Below are positions 43,918-53,426 of a stretch of DNA of 64,000 bases, in pieces. Within the stretch, counting starts at the first letter, position 1, and the number at the start of each line of letters is the position of its first letter. The DNA lies in NCBI RefSeq assembly GCF_006716085.1, contig NZ_VFON01000001.1, positions 2,046,001 to 2,110,000 on the forward strand. Direction: 5' to 3'. The notes beneath the pieces were generated by a model. It had not been told where the DNA came from. It saw only the letters and a list, made by a program, of their open reading frames with translations, and made no database searches. A program made the translations under genes and the position numbers. The DNA is from Leucobacter komagatae (GTDB lineage Bacteria > Actinomycetota > Actinomycetes > Actinomycetales > Microbacteriaceae).

Positions 43918-43949
43918 CACCGGGCCAACGTAGGTTTCCGAACCAAACA

Positions 43950-43987
43950 AAGAGCCGCCAGCGCCCCCTCGGGTGCTGGCGGCTCTT
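43950..43987 (+). terminator. Terminator after upp
   Basis: AAGAGCCGCCAGC with its perfect complement GCTGGCGGCTCTT forms a 13-bp stem with a 12-base C-rich loop, ending in TT. Probably serves upp and the converging reductase. Confidence 0.88.
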
Positions 43988-44059
43988 CGCGTTCCTCGGC
44001 GCAACGCTCAGGCGCAACGCACGGCCGGAGACACGGCGCGGGGCGCCCCGACGGCGCTC

Positions 44060-45013
44060 TTACGCGGCGGCGGCGCTCAGGGCGCGCAGATCCTCATCAC
44101 CCAGTTCGAGGTTCATCGATGCGAGAAGCGCGGCCAACTGCTCCGTGGTGCGGGCGCTCGCGATCGGGCCGCCGATGGTGGGCTGCCGCCGCAGCCACGC
44201 GAGCGAGACGCTCGCGACTTCGACGCCCTCACGCTCGGCGATAGCGTCGAGCGCTGCGAGCATGCTGCGGCCGCGGTCGTCAAGGTAAGTGACGGCCTGG
44301 GCGGCGCGTGGGCTCGCACCGGCCGCGGTTGCGGCGGCGTCATCTCGGTACTTCCCCGCGAGGAAGCCCTTCGCGAGCCCGAAGTACGGGAACACCGCGA
44401 GCTGCTCGGCCGCCGCGACATCGCGCAGGCCGTTTGTCTCGAAGTCGCGCTCGAGCAGGTTGTAGTGCGGCTGCAGTGCGACGGGCAGGTGATATCCGCC
44501 TGCCCGGGCGATCGCGAACCACTCGGCGACGCGCTCGGCCGTGTAGTTCGAAACACCGATGGCGCGGATCTTGCCCGCGTCAACGAGCCCTGAGAACGCT
44601 GCGACGGTTTCCTCGAGCGGCGTCTCTGCGTCGTCGAAGTGGGCGTAGTAGAGGTCGATGCGGTCGGTCTGCAGACGAGCGAGCGACGCGTCGGCGGCCG
44701 CCCGCACATTCGCGGCAGCGAGGCCCGTAAACTCCGGGTGCGTCGATACCTTGGTCGCGACGGTCACCGCGTCGCGCGAGCCGCGAGCCCGCAGCCATTC
44801 GCCGATGATCGTCTCTGATTCGCCGCCGCTGTTTCCGGGCGCCCAGGCCGAGTAGCCGTCGGCCGTGTCAATGAAGTCGCCGCCGCCAGCGGCGAAGCCG
44901 TCAAGCACCGCGAACGACTCGTTGCGCCCGGCCGTCCAGCCGAACACGTTCGCGCCCAGGGCGAGGGGCGCTACCTCGAGCGCAGACGTACCGATGCGAA
45001 CCCGTGTGGACAT
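44060..45013 (-). CDS. Aldo/keto reductase
   Basis: 317 residues. Catalytic residues: Asp in DFIDTADGYSAW with Tyr, Lys in TVATKVSTH and His in DLYYAHFDDAETP; IGVSNYTAERV follows, and the C-terminal NADPH region includes IASARTTEQL. A general carbonyl reductase. AAGGAG before the ATG at 45013. Confidence 0.9.
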   Translation of the reverse strand: MSTRVRIGTSALEVAPLALGANVFGWTAGRNESFAVLDGFAAGGGDFIDTADGYSAWAPGNSGGESETIIGEWLRARGSRDAVTVATKVSTHPEFTGLAAANVRAAADASLARLQTDRIDLYYAHFDDAETPLEETVAAFSGLVDAGKIRAIGVSNYTAERVAEWFAIARAGGYHLPVALQPHYNLLERDFETNGLRDVAAAEQLAVFPYFGLAKGFLAGKYRDDAAATAAGASPRAAQAVTYLDDRGRSMLAALDAIAEREGVEVASVSLAWLRRQPTIGGPIASARTTEQLAALLASMNLELGDEDLRALSAAAA

Positions 45014-45057
45014 GTTGCTCCTTCGAAAGAGGTGCCGAACGCGCACCGCTTTCGACG

Positions 45058-46035
45058 CTACACGCTCGGGCTGGAGGACTGTCGCCATTCGTCGAGCGAC
45101 ACAGGGTCGTCGGTGATGACGAGGTCGATGCCGTGCTCGCGGGCCTTCGCCCACTGCTTCGGGGTGTTGAGCGTGTACACCATCGTGCCGATGCCAAGCA
45201 CCCGTGCCTCGTCGATGAGTGCGAAGTCTCGCTCGAACACCTCGTTCCGCGCGCCAATCGCCGACACCTTCAGCGCTGCTGCGAGCTCAAGCGTCGGCCG
45301 GTTCCACTCGCGCGTGAGCATCACCCGCGCGTATTCGGGGGCGAGCACTGCGAGGCGCTCAAGGTTCTCGACCTCGAACGACTCGAACGCGACCCGGTCG
45401 ACGAGGTAGCGGTCCCCGAGCATTGCGACCGCCGACGCGACCTGCTCGTCGCTCCAGACCCCCTTCAGCTCAATCAGAGCCCGGCTGTTCGTCGGAGCGA
45501 GCTCGTCGAGAAACGCTTCGAGCGTCGGAACGCGCTCGCCCAAGTAGGCGCCATCGAACCACGACCCGGCGTCGAGGCCCTCGAGCTGCGCGAGCGTGTG
45601 CGCAGCCACCGCGCCGGAGCCCGTCGTCGTGCGGTCGAGCGTCGGGTCGTGCATGAGCACGGGCACGCCGTCGGCCGTCAGATGCAGGTCGGCCTCGACA
45701 AAGTCGACGCCCTGATCGAACGCCAGGCGCATCGCGGCGAGCGTGTTCTCGGGGGCGAGCGCGGCGGCACCGCGGTGGGAGATGATCCCAAACCCCTCGA
45801 CGCGGCTCAGCGCGCCGTGCAGTTGGAGCACACTCGCGCGCGCGGAGTAGGGATTCGTGCCGACGCCCGCGACGAGGGCGAGCACGAACACGGCGGCGAG
45901 AAGCGCCGTGCGGGCCGCGGCGACACTGCGAATTCGGGGCGTTTCGCTCGCGGTTCGCACTGCCGCGAGGGGCGCGCTGCGGGGCAGGATCAAGTCTGAC
46001 ATCAGGGCGAGCCGTGCGGCGAGGATTCGGTACAA
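45058..46035 (-). CDS. Glycerophosphodiester phosphodiesterase, membrane-anchored
   Basis: 325 residues. N-terminal helix (about 38-57, ARTALLAAVFVLALVAGVG) precedes the GDPD barrel with FGIISHRGAAALAPENTLAAM (HR and E metal site), FVEADLHLTADGVPVLMHD, and ALIELKG. It hydrolyses glycerophosphodiesters outside the cell. TTG at 46035 has AGGAG six bases upstream; ATG at 46002 is the alternative. Confidence 0.85.
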   Translation of the reverse strand: MYRILAARLALMSDLILPRSAPLAAVRTASETPRIRSVAAARTALLAAVFVLALVAGVGTNPYSARASVLQLHGALSRVEGFGIISHRGAAALAPENTLAAMRLAFDQGVDFVEADLHLTADGVPVLMHDPTLDRTTTGSGAVAAHTLAQLEGLDAGSWFDGAYLGERVPTLEAFLDELAPTNSRALIELKGVWSDEQVASAVAMLGDRYLVDRVAFESFEVENLERLAVLAPEYARVMLTREWNRPTLELAAALKVSAIGARNEVFERDFALIDEARVLGIGTMVYTLNTPKQWAKAREHGIDLVITDDPVSLDEWRQSSSPSV

Positions 46036-46156
46036 GCTGTGCTCCTGTCTCTGCGCTTCGTCGCGCGTGACCAACACCCTATCGAATCCCGTTACCGTTT
46101 TGTGATTTTTCTGGGGCCGGGGATCCGGCGGCGATCCGCGCGGCCCGGCGGGTAGC

Positions 46157-46236
46157 AGCGCAGCGGGCACAGCGCAGCGGGCACAGCGCAGCGGGCACAG
46201 CGCAGCGGGCACATCGCAGCGGGCACAGCGCAGCGG
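46157..46236. repeat. 14-base tandem repeat
   Basis: agcgcagcgggcac is repeated five times head to tail (one copy with a single change) plus a partial sixth, between the glycerophosphodiesterase and clpB genes. No spacer, so it is not CRISPR. Confidence 0.9.
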
Positions 46237-46293
46237 GGCGGCCGCGATCCACATCGCACCCGCCCCGCTGTCGCTGAGGGCTCCGTCCCTGCG

Positions 46294-48468
46294 CTACGCC
46301 GTTTCGGCGGGCAGCAGCTCGAGCCCCTCCCCGTCTGCGGCGAGGCCGATCCGCGCGACGTCGCCGTCGCGGATCTCCCCACCGAGGATCCCGCGCGCGA
46401 GCCGATCGTCGATCTCGCGCTGGATCAGGCGCCGGAGCGGGCGTGCGCCGTACACGGGGTCGTAGCCGCGCTGAGCGAGCCACGCGCGCGCGTCGGGTGT
46501 CACCGCGAGGGTGAGCCTGCGCTCGGCGAGCCTGTTCTGCAGCCTGTCGATCGAGATCTCGACGATCTGCGCGAGCGCGTCAACGGAGAGCGGGCGGAAG
46601 ATCACCATCTCGTCGAGGCGGTTCACGAATTCCGGCTTGAATGCCCGGCGCACCGTCTCTTGCACGGCCTCGACCTTCTCGCCCCACGCCATCTCGGGGT
46701 CGACGAGGTACTGACTCCCGAGGTTCGAGGTCAGAATCAGGATCGTGTTGCGGAAGTCCACCGTGCGACCCTGACCATCAGTGAGGCGACCGTCGTCAAG
46801 CACCTGGAGAAGCACATCGAAGACCTCAGGGTGCGCCTTCTCAACCTCGTCGAGCAGCACGACCGAGTATGGGCGCCGCCTGACAGCCTCGGTGAGCTGC
46901 CCGCCCTGCTCGTAACCGACGTACCCGGGAGGGGCGCCGACGAGCCGCGAGACCGAGTGCTTCTCGCCGTACTCGCTCATATCGATGCGCACCATCGCGT
47001 GCTCGTCGTCGAAGAGGAACTCGGCGAGCGCCTTGGCGAGCTCGGTCTTGCCGACGCCGGTCGGGCCGAGGAACAGGAACGAGCCGGTGGGCCTGTTCGG
47101 GTCTGCGATGCCCGCCCGCGTGCGCCGCACCGCGTCAGAGACGGCGCGCGCCGCTTCGTCCTGGCCGACAACGCGCTTCGACAGCTCGTGCTCGAGCGCG
47201 AGCAGCTTCTCGGTCTCTCCCTGCATGAGCCGGCCGACCGGAATCCCTGTCCAGGCGGCGACAACCCCGGCGATGTCTTCGTCGGTGACCTGCTCGTTCA
47301 CCATGCGCGGCTCACCGTCGGGGCCCGCGGCACCCTGCAGCTCCGCGCGCTCGGCTTCAGCGAGCTCCTTCTCAATGACGGGGATCTCGCCGTACAGCAG
47401 CTTCGAGGCGCGCTCAAGGTTGCCCTCGCGCTGCGCGCGCTCGGCATCCATGCGCTTCTGGTCGAGCTTCTCGCGCAGCTCACCGACCCGGTTCAGGGTC
47501 GCACGCTCGCGCTCCCAGCGCTCCTCAAGACCAGCGAGCTCGGCCTGCTTCTCGCCGAGGTCAGCGCGGAGCTTCGCGAGCCGCTCCTTGGAGGCCTCGT
47601 CCTTCTCCTTCTTCAGCGCAAGCTCCTCGAGCTTCAGCCGATCGACGGCACGACGCAGCTCATCGATCTCGAGCGGCGCGGAGTCGATCTCCATGCGAAG
47701 CCGCGACGCGGCCTCGTCAATCAGGTCGATCGCCTTGTCGGGCAGCTGGCGCGCGGTAATGTAGCGGTTCGAGAGCGAGGCGGCGGCAACGAGTGCCGAG
47801 TCAGCAATCGTCACCTTGTGGTGAGCCTCGTAGCGCTCTTTCAGGCCGCGCAAGATCGCCACGGTGTCTTCCACCGAGGGCTCGCCGACGTAGACCTGCT
47901 GGAAGCGGCGCTCAAGGGCCGCATCTTTCTCGATGTATTCGCGGTACTCGTCGAGCGTCGTCGCACCGATGAGCCTGAGCTCGCCTCGCGCGAGCATCGG
48001 CTTCAGCATCTGCGACGCCGCGACCGACGACTCACCGCCGCCTGCGCCCATGAGCGTGTGGAGCTCGTCAATGAACGTGATGATCTGTCCGTCGGACTCT
48101 TTGATCTCGGCGAGCACGGCCTTCATACGCTCTTCGAACTCGCCGCGGTACTTCGCGCCGGCGATGAGCGCCGAGATGTCGAGCGAGATGAGTTCTTTGC
48201 CCTTGAGGGACTCTGCGACGTCGCCCGCGACGATACGCTGTGCGAGGCCCTCAACGACGGCCGTCTTGCCGACGCCGGGTTCACCGATGAGTACGGGGTT
48301 ATTCTTCGTGCGCCTGGTGAGCACCTGGCTGACGCGCCGAATCTCACTGTCGCGCCCGATGACCGGGTCGAGCTTGCCGGAGCGCGCTACCTCGGTGAGG
48401 TTCACGCCGAACTGCTCGAGCGCGCTTTCTTTGCCTTCGCCTTCGGCGGGCTGCCAATTTGCCTGCAT
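46294..48468 (-). CDS. clpB: ClpB disaggregase lacking the N-terminal domain
   Basis: 724 residues. First AAA domain with [13 protein letters not shown] and [13 protein letters not shown], a middle coiled-coil (about 240-370) and second AAA domain with [14 protein letters not shown] and [14 protein letters not shown]; ends at [15 protein letters not shown]. Family proteins are about 850 residues; this gene starts 17 residues before [20 protein letters not shown], so the Clp_N repeat domain is absent. Upstream frame continues only 17 codons without a Clp_N match. A HAIR operator is 54 bases upstream. Confidence 0.93.
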   Translation of the reverse strand: MQANWQPAEGEGKESALEQFGVNLTEVARSGKLDPVIGRDSEIRRVSQVLTRRTKNNPVLIGEPGVGKTAVVEGLAQRIVAGDVAESLKGKELISLDISALIAGAKYRGEFEERMKAVLAEIKESDGQIITFIDELHTLMGAGGGESSVAASQMLKPMLARGELRLIGATTLDEYREYIEKDAALERRFQQVYVGEPSVEDTVAILRGLKERYEAHHKVTIADSALVAAASLSNRYITARQLPDKAIDLIDEAASRLRMEIDSAPLEIDELRRAVDRLKLEELALKKEKDEASKERLAKLRADLGEKQAELAGLEERWERERATLNRVGELREKLDQKRMDAERAQREGNLERASKLLYGEIPVIEKELAEAERAELQGAAGPDGEPRMVNEQVTDEDIAGVVAAWTGIPVGRLMQGETEKLLALEHELSKRVVGQDEAARAVSDAVRRTRAGIADPNRPTGSFLFLGPTGVGKTELAKALAEFLFDDEHAMVRIDMSEYGEKHSVSRLVGAPPGYVGYEQGGQLTEAVRRRPYSVVLLDEVEKAHPEVFDVLLQVLDDGRLTDGQGRTVDFRNTILILTSNLGSQYLVDPEMAWGEKVEAVQETVRRAFKPEFVNRLDEMVIFRPLSVDALAQIVEISIDRLQNRLAERRLTLAVTPDARAWLAQRGYDPVYGARPLRRLIQREIDDRLARGILGGEIRDGDVARIGLAADGEGLELLPAETA

Positions 48469-48521
48469 GATGTCCTTTCGTGGTGTGCGGCCCGAGGGGC
48501 CGATCTGACGGCCACTCAAAA

Positions 48522-48542
48522 CCTGAGTCGATATGACTCAAG
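48522..48542. promoter_or_regulatory. HAIR element (HspR operator) of clpB
   Basis: On the minus strand CTTGAGT-N7-ACTCAGG, one base from the actinobacterial consensus CTTGAGT-N7-ACTCAAG. HspR binding here represses clpB except under heat stress in Streptomyces. Confidence 0.9.
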
Positions 48543-48596
48543 TTTATGCTGACCTGGCGTTTCTCGCCACTCCGCCGCCTGAGACTCTGCTGTGCG

Positions 48597-49322
48597 CTAC
48601 TCCAAATGCCGCAGGTACCGCTGCGGCTCCGCCAAGAACCTGCGCCAGCTATCAACGATCTGAAGGTCGTCATAGCGCGTGCGGCGCATGCCCCACTCTC
48701 CGAGTTCGTACACATCGGCGCCGGGCAGTGAGGCGAGCACGGGCGAGTGCGTCGACAGGATCACCTGCGAGCCAGCCCGAGCAAGCTCAAGCATCTGCGC
48801 AAGGAGCCCGAGCGAGTTCGTGAAGGAGAGCGCGGACTCGGGCTCGTCGAACACCCACAGCCCGCGAATGCCGTCACGCGCTCCGAGATACTCAAGGAAG
48901 GACTCGCCGTGGCTCTGGTAGTTGTGCCGCCCGAGCGGCCCATTGTCTTCTGACTCGATCTTGTAGAGGTAGCCGAAGTGACTGTGCATCGTCTCCGCGC
49001 GCAGAAACACGCCCTTCCGGGCCACTCCGGCACCCCGGGCGATCTGCAGGTGCGACTCAAGCGGCGACTCACTCGCGAACGTCGAATACCGCGCGTTGTG
49101 CGTACCACCCTCGGGGTTCAGCCCGTACGCGGCGGCGATGGCCTCGACGATTGTCGACTTGCCTGCCCCGTTCTCACCGACGAACACCGTGAGCGGCCCG
49201 AATTCGAGCCCGGTCTCAAGCAGTTGCCTCACCGCCGGCACCTGGGCGAACCATGCGTTCCGGTCGACAGGGTTCTCGGGGTGCTCGGCAATCCACCGCA
49301 GTGGTAGTGAACTCATTCGCAT
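48597..49322 (-). CDS. AAA-family ATPase (small ABC-ATPase-like)
   Basis: 241 residues. Walker A FVGENGAGKSTIVEAIAA, Walker B GLWVFDEPESALSFTN, and switch His in VILSTHSPVLASLPG; arrangement resembles small SMC/RecF-like ATPases without an N-terminal nuclease. No partner gene adjacent. AGGGAGG before ATG. Confidence 0.85.
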   Translation of the reverse strand: MRMSSLPLRWIAEHPENPVDRNAWFAQVPAVRQLLETGLEFGPLTVFVGENGAGKSTIVEAIAAAYGLNPEGGTHNARYSTFASESPLESHLQIARGAGVARKGVFLRAETMHSHFGYLYKIESEDNGPLGRHNYQSHGESFLEYLGARDGIRGLWVFDEPESALSFTNSLGLLAQMLELARAGSQVILSTHSPVLASLPGADVYELGEWGMRRTRYDDLQIVDSWRRFLAEPQRYLRHLE

Positions 49323-49634
49323 CGACGCGCCCTCCCTCAGTTGCCGTCCGCGCCCTCAGCGTTGTCGCGTTGAGCAACCCCGCCATCACCTTGACCCTAC
49401 GCCGCACCGGCGACGTTGTCCCCTCGCCCACCCCTCGCTTGTCGCCGACGTTGCGCCCTCGCCCCATCACAGTCCCCCCTGTCCAGCCCCACCATCTGGG
49501 ATCTGCACAGGGTATGCCGCGCACGACGGTCTGGGCGATACGGTGTGCAGACGACATAGGCACTGTGTCACTGCCCCGCACCACTGCCCAGCGCCACGGC
49601 CCCGCGCCACCGCCCCTGGGTTTAGGGTGAGTGG
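49323..49634. other. 312-base gap between AAA ATPase and threonine aldolase
   Basis: No gene or terminator stands out. C-rich with GCGACGTTG-like words repeated near 49419 and 49444, and one copy of a dispersed motif at 49498. It must hold the two divergent promoters. Confidence 0.55.
49498..49515 (+). repeat. Dispersed intergenic motif, copy B
   Basis: GGGATCTGCACAGGGTAT, 16 of 18 bases shared with 34482-34499; CATAGGCACTG follows, as CATAGCTACTG does in copy A. Confidence 0.4.
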
Positions 49635-50690
49635 GTGACCGATACGAGCCCCGCACTGCATCCACACGCCTTCGCCTCCGACAACTGGGCCGGAGTCCAC
49701 CCCGAGGTTATGGAGGCGATCGTCGCCGCCAACGTCGGGCACGCCGTCGCGTACGGGGGCGACTCATGGACGGCCGAGTTGCAGGGGCACGCCCGCAGGC
49801 TGTTTGGCCCCGAGGCCGAGATCTTCCCGGTGTTCAATGGCTCGGGCGCCAACGTGCTCGCCCTGCAGTCGGCCATCCCGCGCTGGGGGGCCGTCATCTG
49901 CGCGGCGACCGCACACGTGAACACCGATGAGACCGGCGCTCCCGAGAAGACTGGCGGGCTGAAGCTGCTCCAGGTCGAGACTCCAGACGGCAAACTCACC
50001 CCCGAGCTCGTCGACCGCGAGGCCTGGGGCTGGGGTTCGCAGCACCGCGCGCAGCCGCTCGCCGTGACGATCTCGCAGACTACCGAGCTCGGCACCTGCT
50101 ACACGGCAGATGAGATTCGAGCGCTCGCAGACCATGCCCACGAGCACGGAATGCTGCTGCACATCGATGGCTCCCGTATCAGCGCCGCCGCCGCGCACCT
50201 CGGCACCAACCTCGCTGCGATCTCAAGCGACGCAGGCGCTGACCTCCTGAGCCTCGGCGCGACGAAGAGCGGCGCGCTCGGCGCGGAGGCCGTCGTGCTG
50301 CTCAGGCAGGGCGTCGGAGCCGGCATCGACTACCTCCGGAAGATCGATCTGCAGCTCTCGTCAAAGATGCGCTTCGCTTCGGCGCAGCTCAATGCCCTCT
50401 ACGGGGGCGACCTGTGGCTGCGATCCGCTTCTCACTCGAACGCCATGGCAGCGCGGCTCGCGGCCGGCATCGAGGCCACCGCGGCCGCGGGCGTGCGCAT
50501 CGCCTACCCCGTGCAGTCAAACGCGGTCTTCGTTGAGCTACCCGAGGCGACTGCGCAGCGCGCGCAGCAGCGGTTCGCGTTCGGTGCCTGGCCGACCCAG
50601 CCCAGCCTGTACCGCCTGATGTGCGCCTGGGACACGACCGAGGCCGACGTCGACGAGCTCGTTGCGCTCCTCGCGGGGAACCAGGGCTAG
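49635..50690 (+). CDS. Threonine aldolase-like PLP enzyme
   Basis: 351 residues, fold-type I. N-terminal FASDNWAGVHPEVMEAI, HVNTDETGAPEKTGG, IDGSRISAAAAHLG, and PLP Lys in SLGATKSGALGAEAVVL. Cleaves L-threonine or allo-threonine to glycine and acetaldehyde. GTG start. Its end overlaps the converging lysE-like gene by four bases. Confidence 0.92.
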   Translation: MTDTSPALHPHAFASDNWAGVHPEVMEAIVAANVGHAVAYGGDSWTAELQGHARRLFGPEAEIFPVFNGSGANVLALQSAIPRWGAVICAATAHVNTDETGAPEKTGGLKLLQVETPDGKLTPELVDREAWGWGSQHRAQPLAVTISQTTELGTCYTADEIRALADHAHEHGMLLHIDGSRISAAAAHLGTNLAAISSDAGADLLSLGATKSGALGAEAVVLLRQGVGAGIDYLRKIDLQLSSKMRFASAQLNALYGGDLWLRSASHSNAMAARLAAGIEATAAAGVRIAYPVQSNAVFVELPEATAQRAQQRFAFGAWPTQPSLYRLMCAWDTTEADVDELVALLAGNQG

Positions 50691-51298
50691 ATCCCGCCGA
50701 ACGCGAGCCGCGCCGCGATCACGAGCATGACGACCGCGACGACGCCGTCAAGGATCTGCCATGACTTCGGCGTCGCGAAGAACCTCGTGAGCGCGCGCGC
50801 CCCGTACCCGAGCACGAAGAACCAGGCGATGCTCGCGAGCGCGCCGCCCGCGGCGAACCACCACCGGCCCGGGTCGCCCTGCGCGTTGCCGATGGAGCCC
50901 ATGAGCACCATGGTGTCAAGGTAGACGTGCGGGTTGAGGTAGGTGATCGCGAGGCACGCAAGCACGACGCTTTTGAGCGACTTCGCCTCCCCCGGTCCGT
51001 CGGCGACGAGCACCTCGGGCTTCCGCGCCCGCTGTGCGGCCGACCAGGCGTACCAGAGCAGGAAGGCGACGCCGCCCCACCTCACCACGTCGAGCAGCAG
51101 CGGGGCACGCTCGATGACAAGCCCGATGCCCGCGACGCCGAGGGTTTCAAGGAGCGCGTCGGTCAGGCCGCAGATCAACACGACTGGGAGCACGTGCTCG
51201 CGCCTGATCCCCTGCCGCAGAACAAACGCGTTCTGCGCGCCGATTGCCACAATGAGCGAGAGGCCGCTGCCGATGCCGGTGAGAAATGGAAGGATCAC
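50687..51298 (-). CDS. LysE/ArgO-type basic amino-acid exporter
   Basis: 203 residues, about six membrane helices. LysE hallmark: IVAIGAQNAFVLRQGIRREHV, and LICGLTDALLETLGVAG; TYLNPHVYLDTMVLMG. Exports Lys/Arg. Divergent from a LysG/ArgP-type regulator, the standard pairing. GTG start. Confidence 0.93.
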   Translation of the reverse strand: MILPFLTGIGSGLSLIVAIGAQNAFVLRQGIRREHVLPVVLICGLTDALLETLGVAGIGLVIERAPLLLDVVRWGGVAFLLWYAWSAAQRARKPEVLVADGPGEAKSLKSVVLACLAITYLNPHVYLDTMVLMGSIGNAQGDPGRWWFAAGGALASIAWFFVLGYGARALTRFFATPKSWQILDGVVAVVMLVIAARLAFGGI

Positions 51299-51389
51299 GG
51301 AGACGACGCTATGGCCTCGGAGGCACGAACCGCTAGTTCAGCAGGATGAATGTTTCTCACCCAACATTAGGCGAGCTTAAGATTGTGTC

Positions 51390-52274
51390 GTGGACCTTCC
51401 CATTGAACACCTGCGCACCCTCACCGCGATTGTCGACGAGGGCTCGCTCGAGGCTGCCGCGCGGCTCCTGCACATCTCGCCATCGGCGGTGAGCCAGCGC
51501 GTGCGGGCGATGGAGGAGCGAACGGGCGCCGTGCTGCTGCTGCGCACCCGACCCGTCACGGTCACCGAGACCGGGGCGACGGTGCTCCGCGCCGCGAGGC
51601 AGGTCGCCCGCGTTATCGACGACGCCGCGGACGAGCTGGATCTCGGCAGCCCACACGGCTCAGTCGTGCGACTCGTGATCAACGCCGACTCGCTCGCGAC
51701 GTGGTTCGTACCGGCCCTCGCGCGCGCGGCCACGGAGACCGGCGCCCGCTTCGAGGTGCTCCGGGCCGACGAGACGGTCTCGACCGAGAAACTGCGAAGC
51801 GGCGAGGTAATGGCCGCGCTCACCTCGACGGCGGAGGCCGTGCCCGGTTGCACCTCCGAGCGAATCGGAGTGGATCAGTACCACGCCGTCGCGGCGCCCG
51901 CGTTCTTCCGCGAGCACTTCCCGCGGGGCCTCGACGCCGCTGCCCTCGCCCGCGCCCCCATGATCGAGTTCGACAGGCACGACATGTTTCAGCAGCGGTT
52001 CCTTGCGAGCCTGGGGCACACCGACGTCGCTCCTCCGCGCCACTTCGTCCCGTCGTCGGCCGAGTTCGCGCTCGCAATCGAGCTCGGCATGGGGTGGGGC
52101 ATGCTCCCGCAGATGCAGTGCTCGGAGGCGCTCGCCACGGGCGCGCTCGTGGAGCTCGCCCCGGACAGGCCCCTCGAGTTGCCGCTCTACTGGCAGCGGT
52201 GGAACCTCCGCTCGCCCGTGCTCGACGCGGTCTCCGCGATCGTCGCCGACGAGGCGCGCCGCGCGCTCGCGTAA
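51390..52274 (+). CDS. LysG/ArgP-type LysR-family regulator
   Basis: 294 residues. HTH at LRTLTAIVDEGSLEAAARLLHISPSAVSQRVRAME; LysR ligand domain (VVRLVINADSLATWFVPAL). It should activate the divergent exporter when Lys or Arg accumulates. GTG start. The 91-base gap holds the shared promoter region. Confidence 0.93.
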   Translation: MDLPIEHLRTLTAIVDEGSLEAAARLLHISPSAVSQRVRAMEERTGAVLLLRTRPVTVTETGATVLRAARQVARVIDDAADELDLGSPHGSVVRLVINADSLATWFVPALARAATETGARFEVLRADETVSTEKLRSGEVMAALTSTAEAVPGCTSERIGVDQYHAVAAPAFFREHFPRGLDAAALARAPMIEFDRHDMFQQRFLASLGHTDVAPPRHFVPSSAEFALAIELGMGWGMLPQMQCSEALATGALVELAPDRPLELPLYWQRWNLRSPVLDAVSAIVADEARRALA

Positions 52275-52365
52275 CACAGCCAACCGCCAGGAATACTGCC
52301 GGGTACACGTGCGTTCCATCACACTGGCGGGGATGACCCCGCGATACGTTTCATCCAGGAGATTC

Positions 52366-52941
52366 ATGTCTGCGAAGCACGCAACGACCAGCGCCCCCAT
52401 CCTCGACACGCTCACGGAGCGGTGGAGCCCACGGGCTTTCGACGGTGACCACTCGTTCCCTGAGAACGCCCTCCTCAGCGCGTTCGAGGCAGCGCGTTGG
52501 TCGCCGAGCGCCAACAACTCGCAGCCGTGGCGCTTCATCGTTGCGCGCCGCGGGAGCGAGTCGTTCGCGAAGATCGAGTCGACGCTCGCGGGCTTCAACG
52601 CCGCCTGGGCGGGCGCTGCCTCCGCGCTCATCGTGAACCTCGCAGTCGTCGAGACCGAGACGGGCGAGCCGCAGCGCTGGGCCGAGTACGACCTCGGCCA
52701 GGCCGTCGCACACCTCTCAGTCCAGGCGCACGCTGACGGGCTCTACGTGCACCAGATGGGCGGGTTCGACGCCGAGAAGATCAGCGAGGCGTTCGACCTC
52801 GGCACCGAGCTGCGCGCGGTCTCGGTGATGACCATCGGTAAGCTCGGCGTCCCCGAGCAGCTCGCTGAGCCCCTCAAGGAGCGCGAACTCGCTCCGCGCT
52901 CGCGCCTGGAGGTCGACGAACTCATCGTCGTCAACGACTAA
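52366..52941 (+). CDS. Nitroreductase-family FMN protein
   Basis: 191 residues. RWSPRAFDGDHSF and ARWSPSANNSQPWRFIVAR are the family's FMN-binding entry; GQAVAHLSVQAHADGLYVHQMGGF is the dimer helix. NAD(P)H-dependent reductase of nitro compounds or quinones. AGGAG before ATG. Confidence 0.92.
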   Translation: MSAKHATTSAPILDTLTERWSPRAFDGDHSFPENALLSAFEAARWSPSANNSQPWRFIVARRGSESFAKIESTLAGFNAAWAGAASALIVNLAVVETETGEPQRWAEYDLGQAVAHLSVQAHADGLYVHQMGGFDAEKISEAFDLGTELRAVSVMTIGKLGVPEQLAEPLKERELAPRSRLEVDELIVVND

Positions 52942-53004
52942 GCGGTCGCACGGCCGACGCCTCGCGCTCGGCCGCGTTCAGCGCCGCCGCGAGGCCGGGG
53001 CCAC

Positions 53005-53424
53005 CTACTCGGTGGTTTCGGCCTCGTACGCTGCCCCGTCGAGGCGCAGCGCGCGCACGAGGTCAGCCGCGTGCACCGTCGACACGATCACGCGCGAGAA
53101 GGTGTCGAACTCGCCGACCCAGCCGCGGTTCTCGTCTGCGCTCTCGGGCACATCGAGGTCGATGACGACCGCCTCGCGGCCTCGCCGCGCGAGCACGAAA
53201 TCGTGCCCCTTGCGCGTGCGCCAGGTGCCGTAGGCCATCCCGCGCGGGAGCAGGGCTCCGGGCGAACGGATCCCGCGGATCCACACCCACGGGTCCTCTG
53301 TGATCACGGCAGAGCGGATCGCGGCCCTGTCGAGCACAATGTCCCTGCGGCGCAGAGCAACAGTCTTTTCGGCAGCGGTCAGGCGCAGGATCACCCTGTC
53401 CGTGTGCACCTCGATCCGCGCCAT
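53005..53424 (-). CDS. Conserved hypothetical protein (PH-like)
   Basis: 139 residues. All-beta pattern with ARRGREAVVIDLDVP and ending in alpha-helix; no catalytic motif seen. RSPGALLPRGMAYGTWRTRKGHDF resembles small actinobacterial membrane-free PH-like proteins. Follows hemD by two bases, so co-transcribed. Confidence 0.75.
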   Translation of the reverse strand: MARIEVHTDRVILRLTAAEKTVALRRRDIVLDRAAIRSAVITEDPWVWIRGIRSPGALLPRGMAYGTWRTRKGHDFVLARRGREAVVIDLDVPESADENRGWVGEFDTFSRVIVSTVHAADLVRALRLDGAAYEAETTE

Positions 53425-53426
53425 GA

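Noticed and set aside
46157..46236. CRISPR-like array
   Set aside because: Repeats are 14 bases and contiguous without spacers; no cas genes.
46660..48552. 630-codon open frame opposite clpB
   Set aside because: Antisense shadow; no recognisable domain, whereas clpB on the minus strand has all motifs.
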